Shown piece by piece: positions 48,724 through 61,804 of a stretch of DNA of 64,000 nt. The stretch is from Acanthacorydalis orientalis. Lineage: Eukaryota; Arthropoda; Insecta; Megaloptera; Corydalidae. Position 1 is the first letter of the stretch, and the number at the start of each line of letters is the position of its first letter. The DNA is taken from NCBI GenBank assembly GCA_034766995.1, contig CM068321.1, positions 13,982,526 through 14,046,525 of the forward strand. Direction: 5' to 3'. A program made the translations under genes and the position numbers. The notes beneath the pieces are model-generated. The model was not told the DNA's origin. It ran no database searches and worked only from the letters and a program-made list of their open reading frames with translations.

Positions 48724-49244
48724 GTGCTTGTTAGTAATTTTGATAATATTATAGTAGAAACTGTTTCAAAATTTAATTTGAATCTTCAAAAAATTACTTA
48801 TATAAGAAGTTCTTGCTACTATCTGAGAAATTAATGATATATTTATCATTTTTTCTTATATTTATTCTTTTTAAGTTGGTGATAGAGTCCAACTATTTTT
48901 AAATGAGAATATGTACGAATAGAGAAAATTTATATAGATTTATATTATTAAGAATAAATTTAGATTCATATAAGAATTTTGTGTTCTAAATTCTAAAAAA
49001 ATTAGCACATAATACAATAATAAAAATTTAATTACTAACTGATAATTTATTTAAATAATTATGAAAGAATATTCAATAGTACATGTAATGAAAATCTATT
49101 TCTTTTACGAAGATAAATATTAATTATTCGCGAATGAAAAATTAATGAAATTACCTACACTCTTTTTTAGAGTAAACTATATTAAGGTAAAGTTCTGCTA
49201 TTAGACTATGAATATATCTTTAACTCATTCAAACGTAGTAGAAA

Positions 49245-49405
49245 ATCGCAGATTTTGTTCAGAAATGAATTATTTTTCCACCCCACAAGTCACAAAAATT
49301 ATGTACTGGTTAATAAATGAACAACAATCTTAATAAAAAAAAATGTGATCTGTGGTATGAGATAATAATTCATTTGTGAAAGTAATTTTAATCACAATAT
49401 CAGAA
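49245..49405. mobile_element. Foldback element, CATTTGTGAA family, copy 2
   Basis: The left end has GATTTTGTTCAGAAAT followed by GAATTATT. The right end (49359-49400) has GATAATAATTCATTTGTGAA and then a block ending ATATCAGAA. The left AGAAATGAATTATT is near the reverse complement of the right AATAATTCATTTGT, so the ends form an imperfect inverted repeat about 110 bp apart. The 16-base left block recurs exactly at 51.49 kb. Confidence 0.4.
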
Positions 49406-49935
49406 TTATATTGTATTAGATGTGTAGTTCAAACTACCAGGTCATGCAACTGATTTAATTCTATGAAAAAAAGGATATTAGATCCATAACCATTGTCCCA
49501 ATATGCACTCACAGTATTGTAGTCGTTTGCATTTTTATTCTAGCGTTTAACATTGTATTAAATGCTTATGTATTTTAAATAAATTAACAGAAATATGATT
49601 TTACGTTTGAAACTTCATGCGCTTTTTCTATTTCTATTGCTATACGTATCATAAATTGAATTATTATTTAAGTCAGTGAAAATAAAAAGATTACTTTTTC
49701 AAAGTATTTCAACTAAACTACTTATTTATAAATTTAAAAAAAATAAATAAATATTGTAAACTATTTTAAATTGCTGGATTTTTCAGTAAAAACGTTAAAA
49801 ATACTTTTTAAAATGATTTTCATTTTGTAAACAACATAATTGAACTATATGGCTATACGATAAAGGTAGATTTCTGGATATGGATCAAATAAAATTTTTC
49901 ATAAAATGAAGCCAACTAAATGACACGTTTCAATC

Positions 49936-50073
<138 letters not shown>

Positions 50074-50424
50074 CGATTTTATATATAAAAAACATTACCT
50101 ATTAATAATTTTTGTTAATAATTTTAAGAAGACTGTCTGCAGTATTTAATTATATATTTTTTATATAAATTATTTGTTATCAAACACACACACACACACA
50201 CACACAAAGTCAATAACATTAAATACGGAAATAAATATTTCTACATAAATATTTGTTTAAAAATACCTTCACATTTTACTGAATTATTTTTGCTGTATGA
50301 ATATTTTTCCATTATATTAAAAAATCTTAATTTCAATTAATAAATACATTTTAAAAGTTTAATCACTTAGGAAAATAATATTTTATTCTTATTTTAATTT
50401 ATGATCCATTTATGTAAATATTAT

Positions 50425-50737
50425 TTAACACGTCCAAAGTCATTTTTAAACAAGTGTCATTACCAGGCCACATGTACCAAAATCGGTACGCGGTACAGTT
50501 TGGTAAATATGTAAAAATTAAAGAAAAAACTAAAGAAAACTTAATTGCGTGACGCATATTTCTTCACTATGCTGCGTATACCGTATGGGTGTGGGTACTG
50601 TCATTTTACAGCATGCGGTAATGATATCAATAATTGTTTTCTTGGACTTTACCTATCAATGACAAAAATATGACCTGACCAAGAAACGAGCTTCAGGTGT
50701 GTATTGAAAATGGTACACGCGGGATACAATTCGTTAA
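50425..50737. mobile_element. Possible piggyBac-like MITE bounded by TTAA
   Basis: A higher-GC block of about 305 bp lies between TTAA at 50425-50428 and TTAA at 50734-50737. From the right end inward the minus strand reads CGAATTGTATCCCGCG then TGTACC. That shares TTGTATCCC and TGTRCC with the terminus at 3.33 kb. The left part has the related block CCACATGTACCAAAAT, which mirrors CCGCGTGTACCATTTT on the right. The extreme left bases match poorly, so the left boundary is uncertain. No transposase frame is present. Confidence 0.35.
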
Positions 50738-51484
50738 GTAGGAATATTTATAAAAAGAAACAAATTTCTAATACCTTCATGTATTCTAATCAGAATATAA
50801 AAATATATAATACTTTAATGTAACATAAAGATTAGGTTATAATAAATATATTTTCCGAAAAAAACACAATTTATAAAGTACCTATTAGAAAATATATCTG
50901 TGAATAAATCAAATGAAATAAATCACTTTAAAAACAAAAGTTCATTTTGTGACGTATTTTTTTCAATATGGAATAATAAACTTAACTTTAAAACCCAGCG
51001 CATCAAATTTGCAAGCTGCATGTAGTAGTCTTTATAAATTTATGTGACTTGCGATCTGACAGTTGTATCAAATAGTAATGTAGCTTACATCCTTCTTCAC
51101 ACTACTAGTGATTTTCACGTGATATTTTTCGTTGCAGTTTGTTTTAAGCAAAGACATCTCATGGGACAAGAAAGGTTTTTCAACCTCCCCATATACATTT
51201 TAGTCTTTTTGTCAGACTACTTTTTTTATGTGTACCTAATGTCATTTAAAATGCAATCGTTAAAAATTTGAAATTATATTCTTCAGATATTCTTTAAAGA
51301 TTTCTTATATGAAAATCAGTGTTTTTTTATCGAATTACATTTTTAAATTTAATAATCACCTTTGTTTAAATTATAAACGATTTAAAATGTTATATATTCC
51401 GTTATACGAGTAGATTTTCACGAATATACTTTTTATCACTGATTGTAATAAAAAATAATTAGACCGGTGTCGAAAAAAATCATA

Positions 51485-51665
51485 ATAAAATCAATTTCGA
51501 TTTTGTTCAGAAATTAATTGTGGTTGCCAGGACGATGAAGTTCAATGAACACGTGAACAAATCAACTGAAAATGAACACATAAATCATAATTGTATCTGG
51601 ATATGATATCTGAAAGTGTCAGACCATTCATCTGAAATAGAAACAGATAATAATTCATAATTTTA
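51485..51665. mobile_element. Foldback element, CATTTGTGAA family, copy 3
   Basis: It shares GATTTTGTTCAGAAAT with the left end of the 49.25 kb copy and AGATAATAATTCAT with its right end. Order and orientation are the same and the interior is about 40 bp longer. Two shared end blocks in the same arrangement support common descent. The interior sequences have largely diverged. Confidence 0.4.
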
Positions 51666-51669
51666 AATT

Positions 51670-52945
51670 GATAACGTTGCATTTTTTTTAAAAAAATATA
51701 CAATTATAATGCTGATACAGGATATTGCATACGTAAATCAATTTTATTTCTTCATAAATAATTCTCATCTGCAGTTAACGAATTCAAATGTACATTATTT
51801 TTTACAAAATATACATTTTTAGATTTATATTCTTCCTTTAATGTTTAGATATACATGCTTTATGTACTGAATTCTGTCCTACTAATTGATAGATTTTATA
51901 TGTTGTGCTAACACTTCATTATACGACACTTGGACATACATATTCAAGTAAATGCAAAAAATCAAAGAATTCATTCATTTTAAGTATATTTTTTGTTAAA
52001 CAAAAAAAATGATATTCTCATAAATATAGAAAATTAAAAAAGAGTTCACATTTGCACGATTTAATAAGTTAGTAATTAGGATAATAATTATACATTGATA
52101 CAAGTTGAATACAACTGGAAAAATTATTTATAATGATAAACAATTTTATTTTTACAGTAGAATATCTACAAAATCGTTTGTAAAAATATATCTTCCTTTT
52201 GATGTTTATATTATTAGACTGGGATAAAGTAATTTATCAAAAAAAAATACAAATGTTAGAACTATATTCTTTTTTAAAATTGTTTAATGCGTATCTAGTA
52301 TAGAAGTAATTTCATTAAAGATTAATTGCTCCGTCTTAAGACAAAAATGATTAGAAATATAAAATTAAAGTAGAAAATTATAGAAAAGGTGTAGGTAAAT
52401 ACTAACTTTTCAATAGAAACATGCAAGCTTGAATGAACCTGCAATCTTGCATTCTGCAATCATTCTGTTTTTTATATACCTTCAGCAAGAGATTTAATAA
52501 GGAATTACATAATGTGTGATTTAGTTTTGTTTTGGAACAAAAATTTATGACCGCTGGACTAATTTATTTTAATTAGGCTAATTGTTATTATATACTTATT
52601 TTAAAGAATAACTTAAAAAGTGCATCAAATATAACTCCACCTTTCCAGTATAATTATTTACACACGAGCGTTTATAATATTTTTTGAATTTAACACAAAT
52701 TGATGTTTGTAAACTAAAAAAAAAGGCAAATATATACAATGTCTAAATAATTTATACAAAACAAAAATTAAACTATACAATTTTTCTTTATACACTAAAA
52801 GAATATAAAAAAGGAATGAATAAGATTTCAATTAATAACAAGTTTCAAATCAATAAACACAATGTATAGAGCATGTTCACATAAGAGAAACATTCCATTA
52901 TTTTCTAATTATATATCGATAAAATATTAATTCCGTGTAGTCAAA
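51670..52945. other. AT-rich non-coding stretch without microsatellites
   Basis: An unusually long stretch with no (TA)n array. No frame or other structure seen. Confidence 0.6.
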
Positions 52946-52949
52946 CAAT

Positions 52950-53200
52950 AATAAGCTGACGTGGAAGCAACGAAATAACGGTAGAGTGCACTTGCCTTTC
53001 GATTTTCTTTTGGGAATAGACGAAAGGAACGTTCGCGGCGAATTTATTCGATTGGACGGATCAATTCTTTATGCGCCAGTTGTTCTCTCCGAGGACAAAT
53101 AGCGTCTCGGCGAAATCGAAAAATAAGAAAATGAAAATGGACGCACCGGTTTAAAATAATAAGCTATCGGATTTAACGACAGCATAGCACTCCCATGCTA
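52950..53200. promoter_or_regulatory. GC-richer island without clear frame
   Basis: AACGTTCGCGGCGAATTTAT, GCGCCAGTTG and GCGTCTCGGCGAAATCG give a CG-dense patch of about 130 bp at 53020-53130. No long frame is open. Probably regulatory. Confidence 0.25.
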
Positions 53201-53235
53201 CATTACACAAATACTTATTATTTTCTAATATATTA

Positions 53236-53237
<2 letters not shown>

Positions 53238-53280
<43 letters not shown>
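53238..53280. repeat. (TA)n microsatellite
   Basis: Pure TA; a shorter one at 53563-53584. Confidence 0.95.
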
Positions 53281-53281
<1 letters not shown>

Positions 53282-54639
53282 CTTTAATATCTATTTTTAA
53301 AACATAAAAAATTAATAATTACACACTGTTTCATATATTTAGTACTGTTTGCTTAGATAAAATAATAATAAATATAAGGAAAAAGTATCAAATATGTAAA
53401 TAGTAAAGAAATTGTAAACTTTTGTCTAAATTATTTATTAATAATACTGTATGAAGTATTGACTGATTTGTATGTCGTTTTCGTTTTCTAATCTTTAGCT
53501 GAAAAAATGTACCTTTTGGTATAATTATAGAAATTATTTCTGAAAGCTGGAGAAAAATTGTTAATATATATATATATATATATAGCATCTGAACTTAAAC
53601 TTTTATTTTGAAGAAAAAAAATATTATAAGCCATAGTTTGACTACTTTCAATGTAAAATTGAATTATTTAACTTGTAGTAAGATGATGGAAATAAAACTA
53701 AACTGAACTAAAATTGTAATGACGTGATAAATTGAAATAAAAACATTTTGACAAAACTTAGGAATGGGAAATGTAGAATAGATTTTCTAACTCACAAGTA
53801 ATACAATACAAAAAATAAGTAGTATTGTAGTATAATCAGCAGTTAGTATAAAATCACATAACAGAGTATTATTGTGACATACAAAGCAACAGTAGGACAA
53901 TCTCAAAATAATTAAATAGTATATAAAATTTTCGAACACACAACATTTTTAAATGTTGAAGCTTTCATACACGTCATACAAAAAATCTAGTAAAAAATAA
54001 TCAAGAATAGAGCTATCGTCTTAGTAAATTTAGATTGGTAGTATTTAAAAATATGTAAGTGAAATAAATATAAAAGTTGTCAATTAAAATGAACTAATAA
54101 AAAATTAAAATAGAATATGTTAGTTTCTAGAAAGCTATCTAATCTTTAATCTATTTTATCTATAATATATCTTAATTTTAAAAAAGGTAATCATAGAAAT
54201 ATTTTAAAACCAGTAGCATTTGAAATAAAACAATTTTTGTGAACTTTTTAAAAACGATTAAATATCAATATTACAGATACACTGTCAACAAATGGATCAT
54301 TCAAACGATAACCCTAAAGACAGGTCTTCAATAATACAAGTTAGTTCTTTAAATATTAAATAAATATTAATTAAAGAGAGATTCGCATAAAATAATTCGA
54401 AATTATTATTATATTTTACTTTGAAACTATAAAAAAATGCTGAATTGAAATAAAATTTAAGGAAAAAAATACTAAAATAAAAATATATAAAAAAGACCAC
54501 AAGTTAGGATGACTCGAGGAAGTTAATTCTTCTTTCTAATAAAGAAACCACTTTTGTTGTAAATGACTAGTTTGTAGTGTATAAGTTACAATTATAAGAG
54601 CGTATTGTATATATAATGAAAATACTAGTTTGTACTTAC

Positions 54640-54681
54640 ATAAAATATGACAAAAATGTAATTAAATAGGCCACCACATAC
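54640..54681 (-). other. Candidate recursive splice site with 42-nt recursive exon
   Basis: Read on the minus strand, a pyrimidine tract ends in an acceptor that is followed at once by a donor: TTTTTTTGTTCCAG then GTATGT. The AG ends at 54682. A second, perfect donor (GTAAGTA, 54639-54633) lies 42 nt further on, so the interval could be a short exon bounded by both sites. It is 14 codons long and open in one frame (VCGGLFNYIFVIFY). An acceptor fused to a donor, with a competing donor close downstream, is the layout of recursive splice sites in long introns of Drosophila and of vertebrate neuronal genes. Seen: the motifs and spacing. Inferred: the use. An ordinary 42-nt microexon is the main alternative. 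Confidence 0.45.
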
Positions 54682-55295
54682 CTGGAACAAAAAAATATCG
54701 TATTATATTTTATTAAAATTAGATAAATATTGTTTCAATGAGTGAAAATATAAGAAATTAAAAAAGTATGCAGCAACGTACCAAACTATCAAAAAAGAAG
54801 AAAATGTTCGGTTTGTTTTAACTATTTCACGTTTTGAAACATTTGTTTTATTATTTATTTTATATTGTAAATATTTTTAGTAGTAAAATTTATTTCATTT
54901 GAACTTCTGTATAAGATATTTTTAAAATGAAGATATTTTAAAATAATCTTTATATATATATATATATATATATTGAATGAAAGATAAATATTGGTATTCT
55001 AAAATAAACTTCAAATAAAAAATGCGATTATCAGATTATAGCAATAAAATAGCAGATGGTAAAAATGTGAAAACTAACATTGAATAGTAATTTTGCAAGA
55101 GAAAAATTTAAATATTCTCTTTAAATAATGCTGACTAAAAGTATAAAAATAGTTTTTAAGCGCACCTATAATTTATCAATTTAAATACATTTTATTTTAC
55201 GATTTTTATTTTATATTTTATAAAAATATTTTAGAAATAATAAAAACGATAAGTTATTACTATAACTTATATTTTGTATTTGATGTTTGGAATAA

Positions 55296-55341
<46 letters not shown>

Positions 55342-55497
55342 TACAAGTATATACAAAAAAATAATTTAACATAATATAAAAAAGAAACATAAGAAACTAG
55401 TGAAGTTTCTTTAATGGATTTTTTTAAAAAATTATTCATTCGTTTTACAAATTCTTTGAATATTTAAATAAGTAAAGACAATATTTACTTTTCGAGA

Positions 55498-55551
<54 letters not shown>

Positions 55552-55552
55552 A
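55296..55552. repeat. Two (TA)n arrays
   Basis: TA at 55296-55337 and at 55501-55545, the second with a GTGTGTG tail; plain AT-rich DNA lies between. Confidence 0.9.
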
Positions 55553-55606
55553 ACTTTTGTAAATTTAAGACTTTTAATAAACATAAAAGTTTTAAATATT
55601 TAAACA

Positions 55607-55628
55607 GTTGATTGAATATTCAATCAAC
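55607..55628. repeat. 22-bp perfect palindrome
   Basis: GTTGATTGAAT is followed directly by its exact reverse complement, with no spacer. It stands just upstream of the coding-like block at 55.7-55.9 kb. It could be a dimer binding site or a scar of an inverted duplication. Confidence 0.7.
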
Positions 55629-55906
55629 ATTTCAATCCATACGAATATTTTGCGACAAACAATTTAACAAATTTAATTTGAAAAAAACATCAACGCGCAG
55701 TCATAAATTCTCTATAAGACATGTTCTATCTTCTAAAAGACGTGAACCCACATACACAAGAATTGAAAGATATACGAGTCACTTTCCTATATCAGATATT
55801 TCACGTACCTGCTGGTAAACATCTAAACAGTCTTACTGACAGACAAGCAAATCTTCACCCGTTTCGTTTGTGGGTGGCATCAATCAACCCTCAACCCTCG
55901 CTATAA
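55612..55906 (+). other. Coding-like block with two overlapping frames
   Basis: Two plus frames are open. One (55612-55818) includes FSIRHVLSSKRREPTYTRIE and ends at a stop overlapping a donor-like TG|GTAAAC at about 55815. The other (55721-55906) starts at ATG (MFYLLKDVNPHTQELKDIRV...) and ends ...LWVASINPQPSL. The second is the more protein-like. The change of preferred frame midway, with no repeat content, suggests either an exon with a donor at 55815 or a frameshifted relic. It follows the 22-bp palindrome. Not recognised. Confidence 0.2.
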
Positions 55907-56046
55907 GATACGCGAATGAATTGTGAAGCTATAGTCTTAGAGGGTTTCGCCTATTGTTTCATAAAAGACTGATTCTCGAGAATTCTATAGCAAAATAATC
56001 TCTTTATATGGTAACATAATAATAAAATAGAATTAACTAAAGCGCG

Positions 56047-56178
<132 letters not shown>

Positions 56179-56692
56179 ATTTTTCATTATTAAAATTAAA
56201 AATTACACATTTAATTATATTAAGATTCGTTTTATGTTTAGTTACTATAAGAAGTAAATAAAATTAATTGTTACTTGAATGACTAAGTGCATAAATAAAA
56301 GATATAAAATTTTTACACTACATTAATAAATAGGTACTTTTTTAACCACTTAAATAGATAATAGTGATTCAAGAAACATGAAATATTTAAGTTAACTTAT
56401 TAATACAAAATTTTTTACTATATAAATTTATAAAAAAATAAATACTGTATTTTTCTCATTCACGAAATAATTTACAATTCATAATAATTGTTCGTCTTTC
56501 ACTTTAATCCAATGATTTAATTTCTAGATAATATCCGTGACGTATTCTGGATTTCGATTGGTAATAATTAATTATATTTGCAGAAAAAAAAGCATGTAAA
56601 TCAAATTTTCGTGACCTAGTACGTTATTTCATGTAGTATTTTCAAATAGTTTGACTGAACACATTATTTTTTTTAAAACACAGGCACTTTTT

Positions 56693-56693
<1 letters not shown>

Positions 56694-56748
<55 letters not shown>

Positions 56749-56776
56749 GTATGTATAGATGTATGTATGTATATAG
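56694..56776. repeat. (TA)n(TATG)n(GA)n array
   Basis: About 48 bp of TA, TATG/GATG units, then GAGAGAGAG. Confidence 0.95.
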
Positions 56777-56779
56777 AGA

Positions 56780-58315
56780 GAGATCGGATCCTTTAAAAAC
56801 TAATTTTCTAGTAGGAAAATACGGAGAGAAATCAAGAATGATTCTGACAAAAGAAAATTAGTTTAACAATTGTACAAGAGACATTATACAAAGATCTAAA
56901 GACGTTTGTGTTACTCCGTAGAGATTTTCTTTAAGCTATACATATACATCTTACAACAAACACAAAATAATAAAATGTATCTCGTAAATAGAACAAATGG
57001 TATGAATAAACGAACGATTGCCTTTAATAAATTGCATAAATTGACTGTTAGAAATGTAGGATAGTTTATGAACATACCATCGAGAAATATTTTTCTTATA
57101 GATTTGTTTTTAAATATGCTTGTTTTATAGTAATATTAACATATTTTAAATTAAACTATGATTTTTTAATGTATATCCGAAGTTTTGTATTAATTTAAAA
57201 AAACTTTTTTCGATATAATATTTTCATTCTGTTTAATGAAACTAAGTTAAATATAAAAATAAAATAGAATATACATTCTTCTTCCATAATAATAGTTTTT
57301 TTAATCATGGTCATAGATAAATTTTCATAAATTAATTCTTCAGTTCTCCACAAACCACATATTTTTTGATCAAAAATGTCAAATGAATGACTATTAATCA
57401 CTTTGATTGCTGCTTAAGCTGACGTCGATGGCGATTACATCATTTTCAGAATATTGAGATACGAAAACATCTTTTTTGGGTACAAAAAAATGTTTCTTTA
57501 ATTTACATTTTTTCATCGACAATAGCATAATCAGGAATCAACATGATTAATAATCTATTATTGAACATTTTTGAAAAAAATATGTGGATTGTAGGACAGT
57601 GGAAAGAAATTCTGGGAAATTTTGTTTTCTTTTTTATTTGATTAATTTATGAATTTTTCTGACTATATTTTAAAAAAATAATTCAATATTAAGACCAACA
57701 GAACGATAAATATAAGATAAATGTTGTCTTAGTTGTTATTTAAATATACATATATTATTAAAAACTAAAATGTATTATTAGAAAGAATTATTTTTACATC
57801 TCGGATTTTTTTTTATTTTTATTAATTCAATAAAAATTCTTCTACGCCTTGGCGCTCTAAGAATGATATAAAATAATGATGTCTACTAATTGTATCATTG
57901 ATATAAAAATGTGCAAAAGTACTACATTTTTTCAAGTTAAAATCGGCCTAATAGGAATAGTAATTTTTTAAGCTAAACTAAAACCACTCTTAAAGACGGT
58001 ATTATAACATATACCAAAGACTTTTTATAAAAAAAAGTGTAAAATTTTTCTCTTCAGAGTCTCTGCATTAATATGACGATTCTGAAGAATTTTTTTTTTC
58101 AGAATTAATATGTTGACTAGACAACAATATTTGGATACTTTTAATTTTTAAGTCAATGAAGACATTTCAATAATTAACGGTCTGTCAATAATATCACAGT
58201 TTAATATACGAATAAAACAATAAATTCCTATTTAGATTTTTTCATTTCATTTTGTAATGCAAGTATATTTTAAATCCAAAGAAACAAAATCGAACGAATC
58301 AATTTCAAAATGACA
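56780..58315. other. AT-rich non-coding stretch
   Basis: The minus frame at 57195-57401 is AT-rich and unsupported. TGACGTCGATGGCG at 57420 is an isolated CRE-like site. Nothing else recognised. Confidence 0.6.
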
Positions 58316-58319
58316 CATC

Positions 58320-58800
58320 CGCTCGAACAGTCCTTTCTGTTTGGCGCATATGTACGTGAGTGTTAGTAAGAGGGGTTTTCAAATACGGAAACGGCGTGAA
58401 GCGACAACACAACGATAGTAATAGAAAAGAGTTCCTTCTTCACTAACACATCGGGCATGCAATGGAGAACCAATACAAGGTAACGCTCCGCATAGTGCTT
58501 CTTGCATAATATAGAAGCTCGGGGAGATTGTTTTATTCCTAGCGGAAAAAATACATTGAAATCGGATTATCATCATTCTTTCGGAAGCTAACAATAGATT
58601 GATTGTGTACGCAGTCAGTCAGCCAGCCAGCTAAAACAGCGAGCCAGCCATCTACGCAACTGTTCCAGATGGAAGTGTACAGGATTTGATGCTTCTGGGT
58701 AGAGGAATTACAAAGAGACGCAGTGGTGTTTACATAGAACAGATTCGCAAATTCACAGTCGGTTTATATCGGTGTCTCTCTCGACGTATCTTAATCGTAT
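58320..58800. promoter_or_regulatory. GC-richer island, promoter or 5' exon candidate
   Basis: It contains tandem CAGTCAGTCAGCCAGCCAGC at about 58612-58631, a composition common in insect 5' untranslated regions with TCAGT initiators. On the plus strand a strong donor (ACAAG|GTAACG, about 58480) follows a short ATG frame (MQWRTNTR). On the minus strand 58379-58594 is open, including ALCGALPCIGSPLHARCVSE with four cysteines. If the long minus-strand intron inferred here is real, this island or that at 63.4 kb could lie near its start. Confidence 0.3.
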
Positions 58801-59214
58801 TTTAATATAATTTCTAATAATAATTTATTTCGCAAGTTATAAATTAGATTTATAACACTTGAACCGATCTTATGCATTAAGAAACATTTCGATTAAATTT
58901 ATTTAGAAATTATTAACGTTATAAATCACGTCAGATGTGTTTGATTTAAATACAGATAAATTAATTGCTTCTTATTACAAAATAATATGATGAACTCGCA
59001 ACGTGAAATCATACTGGATATTATAATTATAAAACGAAAATGGTTATTGATTTTATAAAGTATTATAGTATTAGAAACAATAATAAAGTTCGATTAACTT
59101 GCCTACTTTGATCGTTCAAATTTATATCTTTTGATCTTTTAGTGGAAACTTTCAAACTTGATTTCTCTACTAAAATTAATCGAAAATACAAAGATGACCT
59201 TTAAATTTTCTACA

Positions 59215-59216
<2 letters not shown>

Positions 59217-59262
<46 letters not shown>
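59217..59262. repeat. (TA)n microsatellite
   Basis: Pure TA; a smaller one at 59459-59482. Confidence 0.95.
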
Positions 59263-59265
<3 letters not shown>

Positions 59266-59704
59266 ATTAATTTCTATAAAAAGTATTTTAAATTGATTTG
59301 ATTCCATTCAATTTTAAACATTGCTTTAACTAATTTATTTTATTTTAAAGATTTGTTTAAGCATATCAACAAGAATGACTAAATATGATAATAAAATGAT
59401 TTTAAAAATTAAAAAGCCGATTATTCAAGTCTGACCTTACGACTTTTGCATAATGTGTGCATATATATATATATATATATATTATATTTGCATAATAAGC
59501 AGACTTTCATAGAGTCAAATTGTTGGAATGTCTTGCTGGGTTTCCAAGAAAACAACAATTAATTATAGGGTTAATAAGGTTAATACTGCAATAGTTTTTT
59601 TTCATTCCGAAAAAATGTTTTAGTTATTAAGGGTCTTCGTATGAGTAACAGATGTTTCTTCGTCTAAAAATAAAAAAAAATAATATTTAAATTTACAGTT
59701 TTAA

Positions 59705-59740
59705 TATTGTAGCTAAATTCATTGTCACCAATTAAATAGT
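59705..59740 (-). repeat. Solo end of the CATTTGTGAA repeat family
   Basis: Minus-strand AATTGGTGACAATGAATTTA followed by GCTACAATAT is a diverged match to the family end consensus (GTGAAANTGAATTTAGCNACAGTAT). No partner end is visible to the right. Confidence 0.25.
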
Positions 59741-59744
59741 TTTC

Positions 59745-61065
59745 ATATATTCGACTTGTTTTTATCAAATTGTGGAATAATTGCTTACTGTTTATTTTTA
59801 GACATATTTTTACATACAGTCGTTGAATTTAAGTTTATCTTTTGTTCATCTTCATAGTACAAATACAAAATATTCTAATAAATATAGAATGAGTGATTAT
59901 GTGATCATTGAACATTTTAATGAAACTCTTAGGATATATGGGAAATTATTCATTTTCAAAAGAGAAAATCAAAATGTTACTTGTGTTTTTTTATTCAATT
60001 TTTTATTTGTTATAAAAGAAAACTATAAGTGTCATATAATGTGCTTAAGAAATGTCTCGTATCGTTAAGATTTTTGTACAAAGTAAATTTTTTTACAATA
60101 TCGAATCAGATTGTTGGATACAAAACAGTAATAGTTAAATATTGACTTTTTTTAAACTCTTCTTGAAACATTGCCATGATTTAAGTTTATTAAGAAGATA
60201 AAATAACCGTTTTATTACTGAGAGAAAACGTAGGTTAAAAATTCGTGCTTGAATTAAGATTCATAAAAGAATAGTCAATACATTAATAAGATAATTGTCA
60301 ATAGATATATGATTATCTTTTTTGATCTACTAACCTGAAGGTAAGATTTATGTAATACATAATTAATTAAGTGACGAGAGATAATTACTTTATTAACTTT
60401 ATAATTATATGTTCTTATACTTAAGTAATCACTAGGCAAATGAATTATTTTATAATTGAAAAAAGCTTTAATAATTTTTGACTTCGAAAATTTACTAAGT
60501 TTTTTTCTAGACTACATTACATAATGTTCTTTTTCTAATTTTGTAATTTTTATAATGTTTAATTTCATATTAAAAATTCTTTAATATGAGATTAAACAGT
60601 ATACAGATTTAATAAATTTATACATATTCATGTATTAAATAATAAGTATTTTCGAGTAAATTTACAACTTTTCTACTAATTGTATTGACTAATATTAATC
60701 TCATTTTAATTTTGAAGAGTATCTGTTTATGTTGTAGTAATATTTTGCAAATATTATCCAAAAAAAAACAATTTTACAATCAAAGAATCATAATTACAAA
60801 AGAAAAGCATGATTTATTATTTAATAGAAGCTTAATTTTTCAATTTAAATTCCATATATTCCACAAACATTTCTATAAAATAAGAAATCAAATTAGCAGT
60901 TTTCGTTCATAAAAACAAATGTTAGTCTTTTTAAAATGCTTCCAAATAAAATTTACTAGAATTCAATGGTTTTCATTGATTTTTTTCTTTTATCTTTCTT
61001 AGTTTGTATTTCTAGAGAAACACTCATTTATCATTTTGACAGAAGGTAATGTAAACAAAAACGTC
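59745..61065. other. AT-rich non-coding stretch
   Basis: Two short plus frames (59823-60068, 60685-60912) are Lys/Asn/Ile/Phe-rich as random AT-rich DNA would be. Not supported as genes. Confidence 0.6.
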
Positions 61066-61804
61066 AGTGTATATATATATATATATATATATATGTACTA
61101 TTTAAATTTTATATTTTAATACTATATATAAATACACGACCACACACACATTTATATATATATATATAGATATATTTGAAATTGCTAGAAAAAATTTGAA
61201 GAGATTTAAATTAATCAATAATCCGGTATATAAAAAAATTATATTTATAAAGTATATTTTCTCAAATACAAATGTGTGTATTAAATAAATATGTTAAAAA
61301 ATAAAATAATGTGGATATTGAACAAGAACAAGCAACTATGGTTAAGTTTTCTCTAAAAAAAGAATTGTAATGTCGTATGTAACCATATATTTTAATTAAA
61401 AATAAGTAATAATAAAATTATAAAAATTAGATAAAGAAAACCTATAAACTAATAAACAATTGCAATGTTAATGCTATTATCTCTGAATCACGATTAAAGA
61501 AGAAGAGAGAATACACATTTCTCAAATATACATATTTTTTATACCAATCTTATACGGCTTAATATTTCCATTTTTCTTTCTATTACTAAAATTTGTCAAG
61601 ATTAGAGATGATCGACACCAGAGTTTTAGTGTTGTATTTTTATAAAATTCATTAAAGTTGTTTTGTATTTCTATAAAAGAACAATATTAATATATATTTT
61701 TCTTAACTTATCCACATATTATTTTAATCTTTAACAAATGAATAAAAGTTTCTAAATATTCGTTAATATTTTTACAAATGAAAAAATATATAATAAGTAC
61801 TATC

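Noticed and set aside
34047..49380. A 19-base exact match (TAATAATTCATTTGTGAAA) taken alone as proof of a repeat
   Set aside because: At this base composition a match of that length is expected about once by chance. The family call rests instead on paired ends and several copies.
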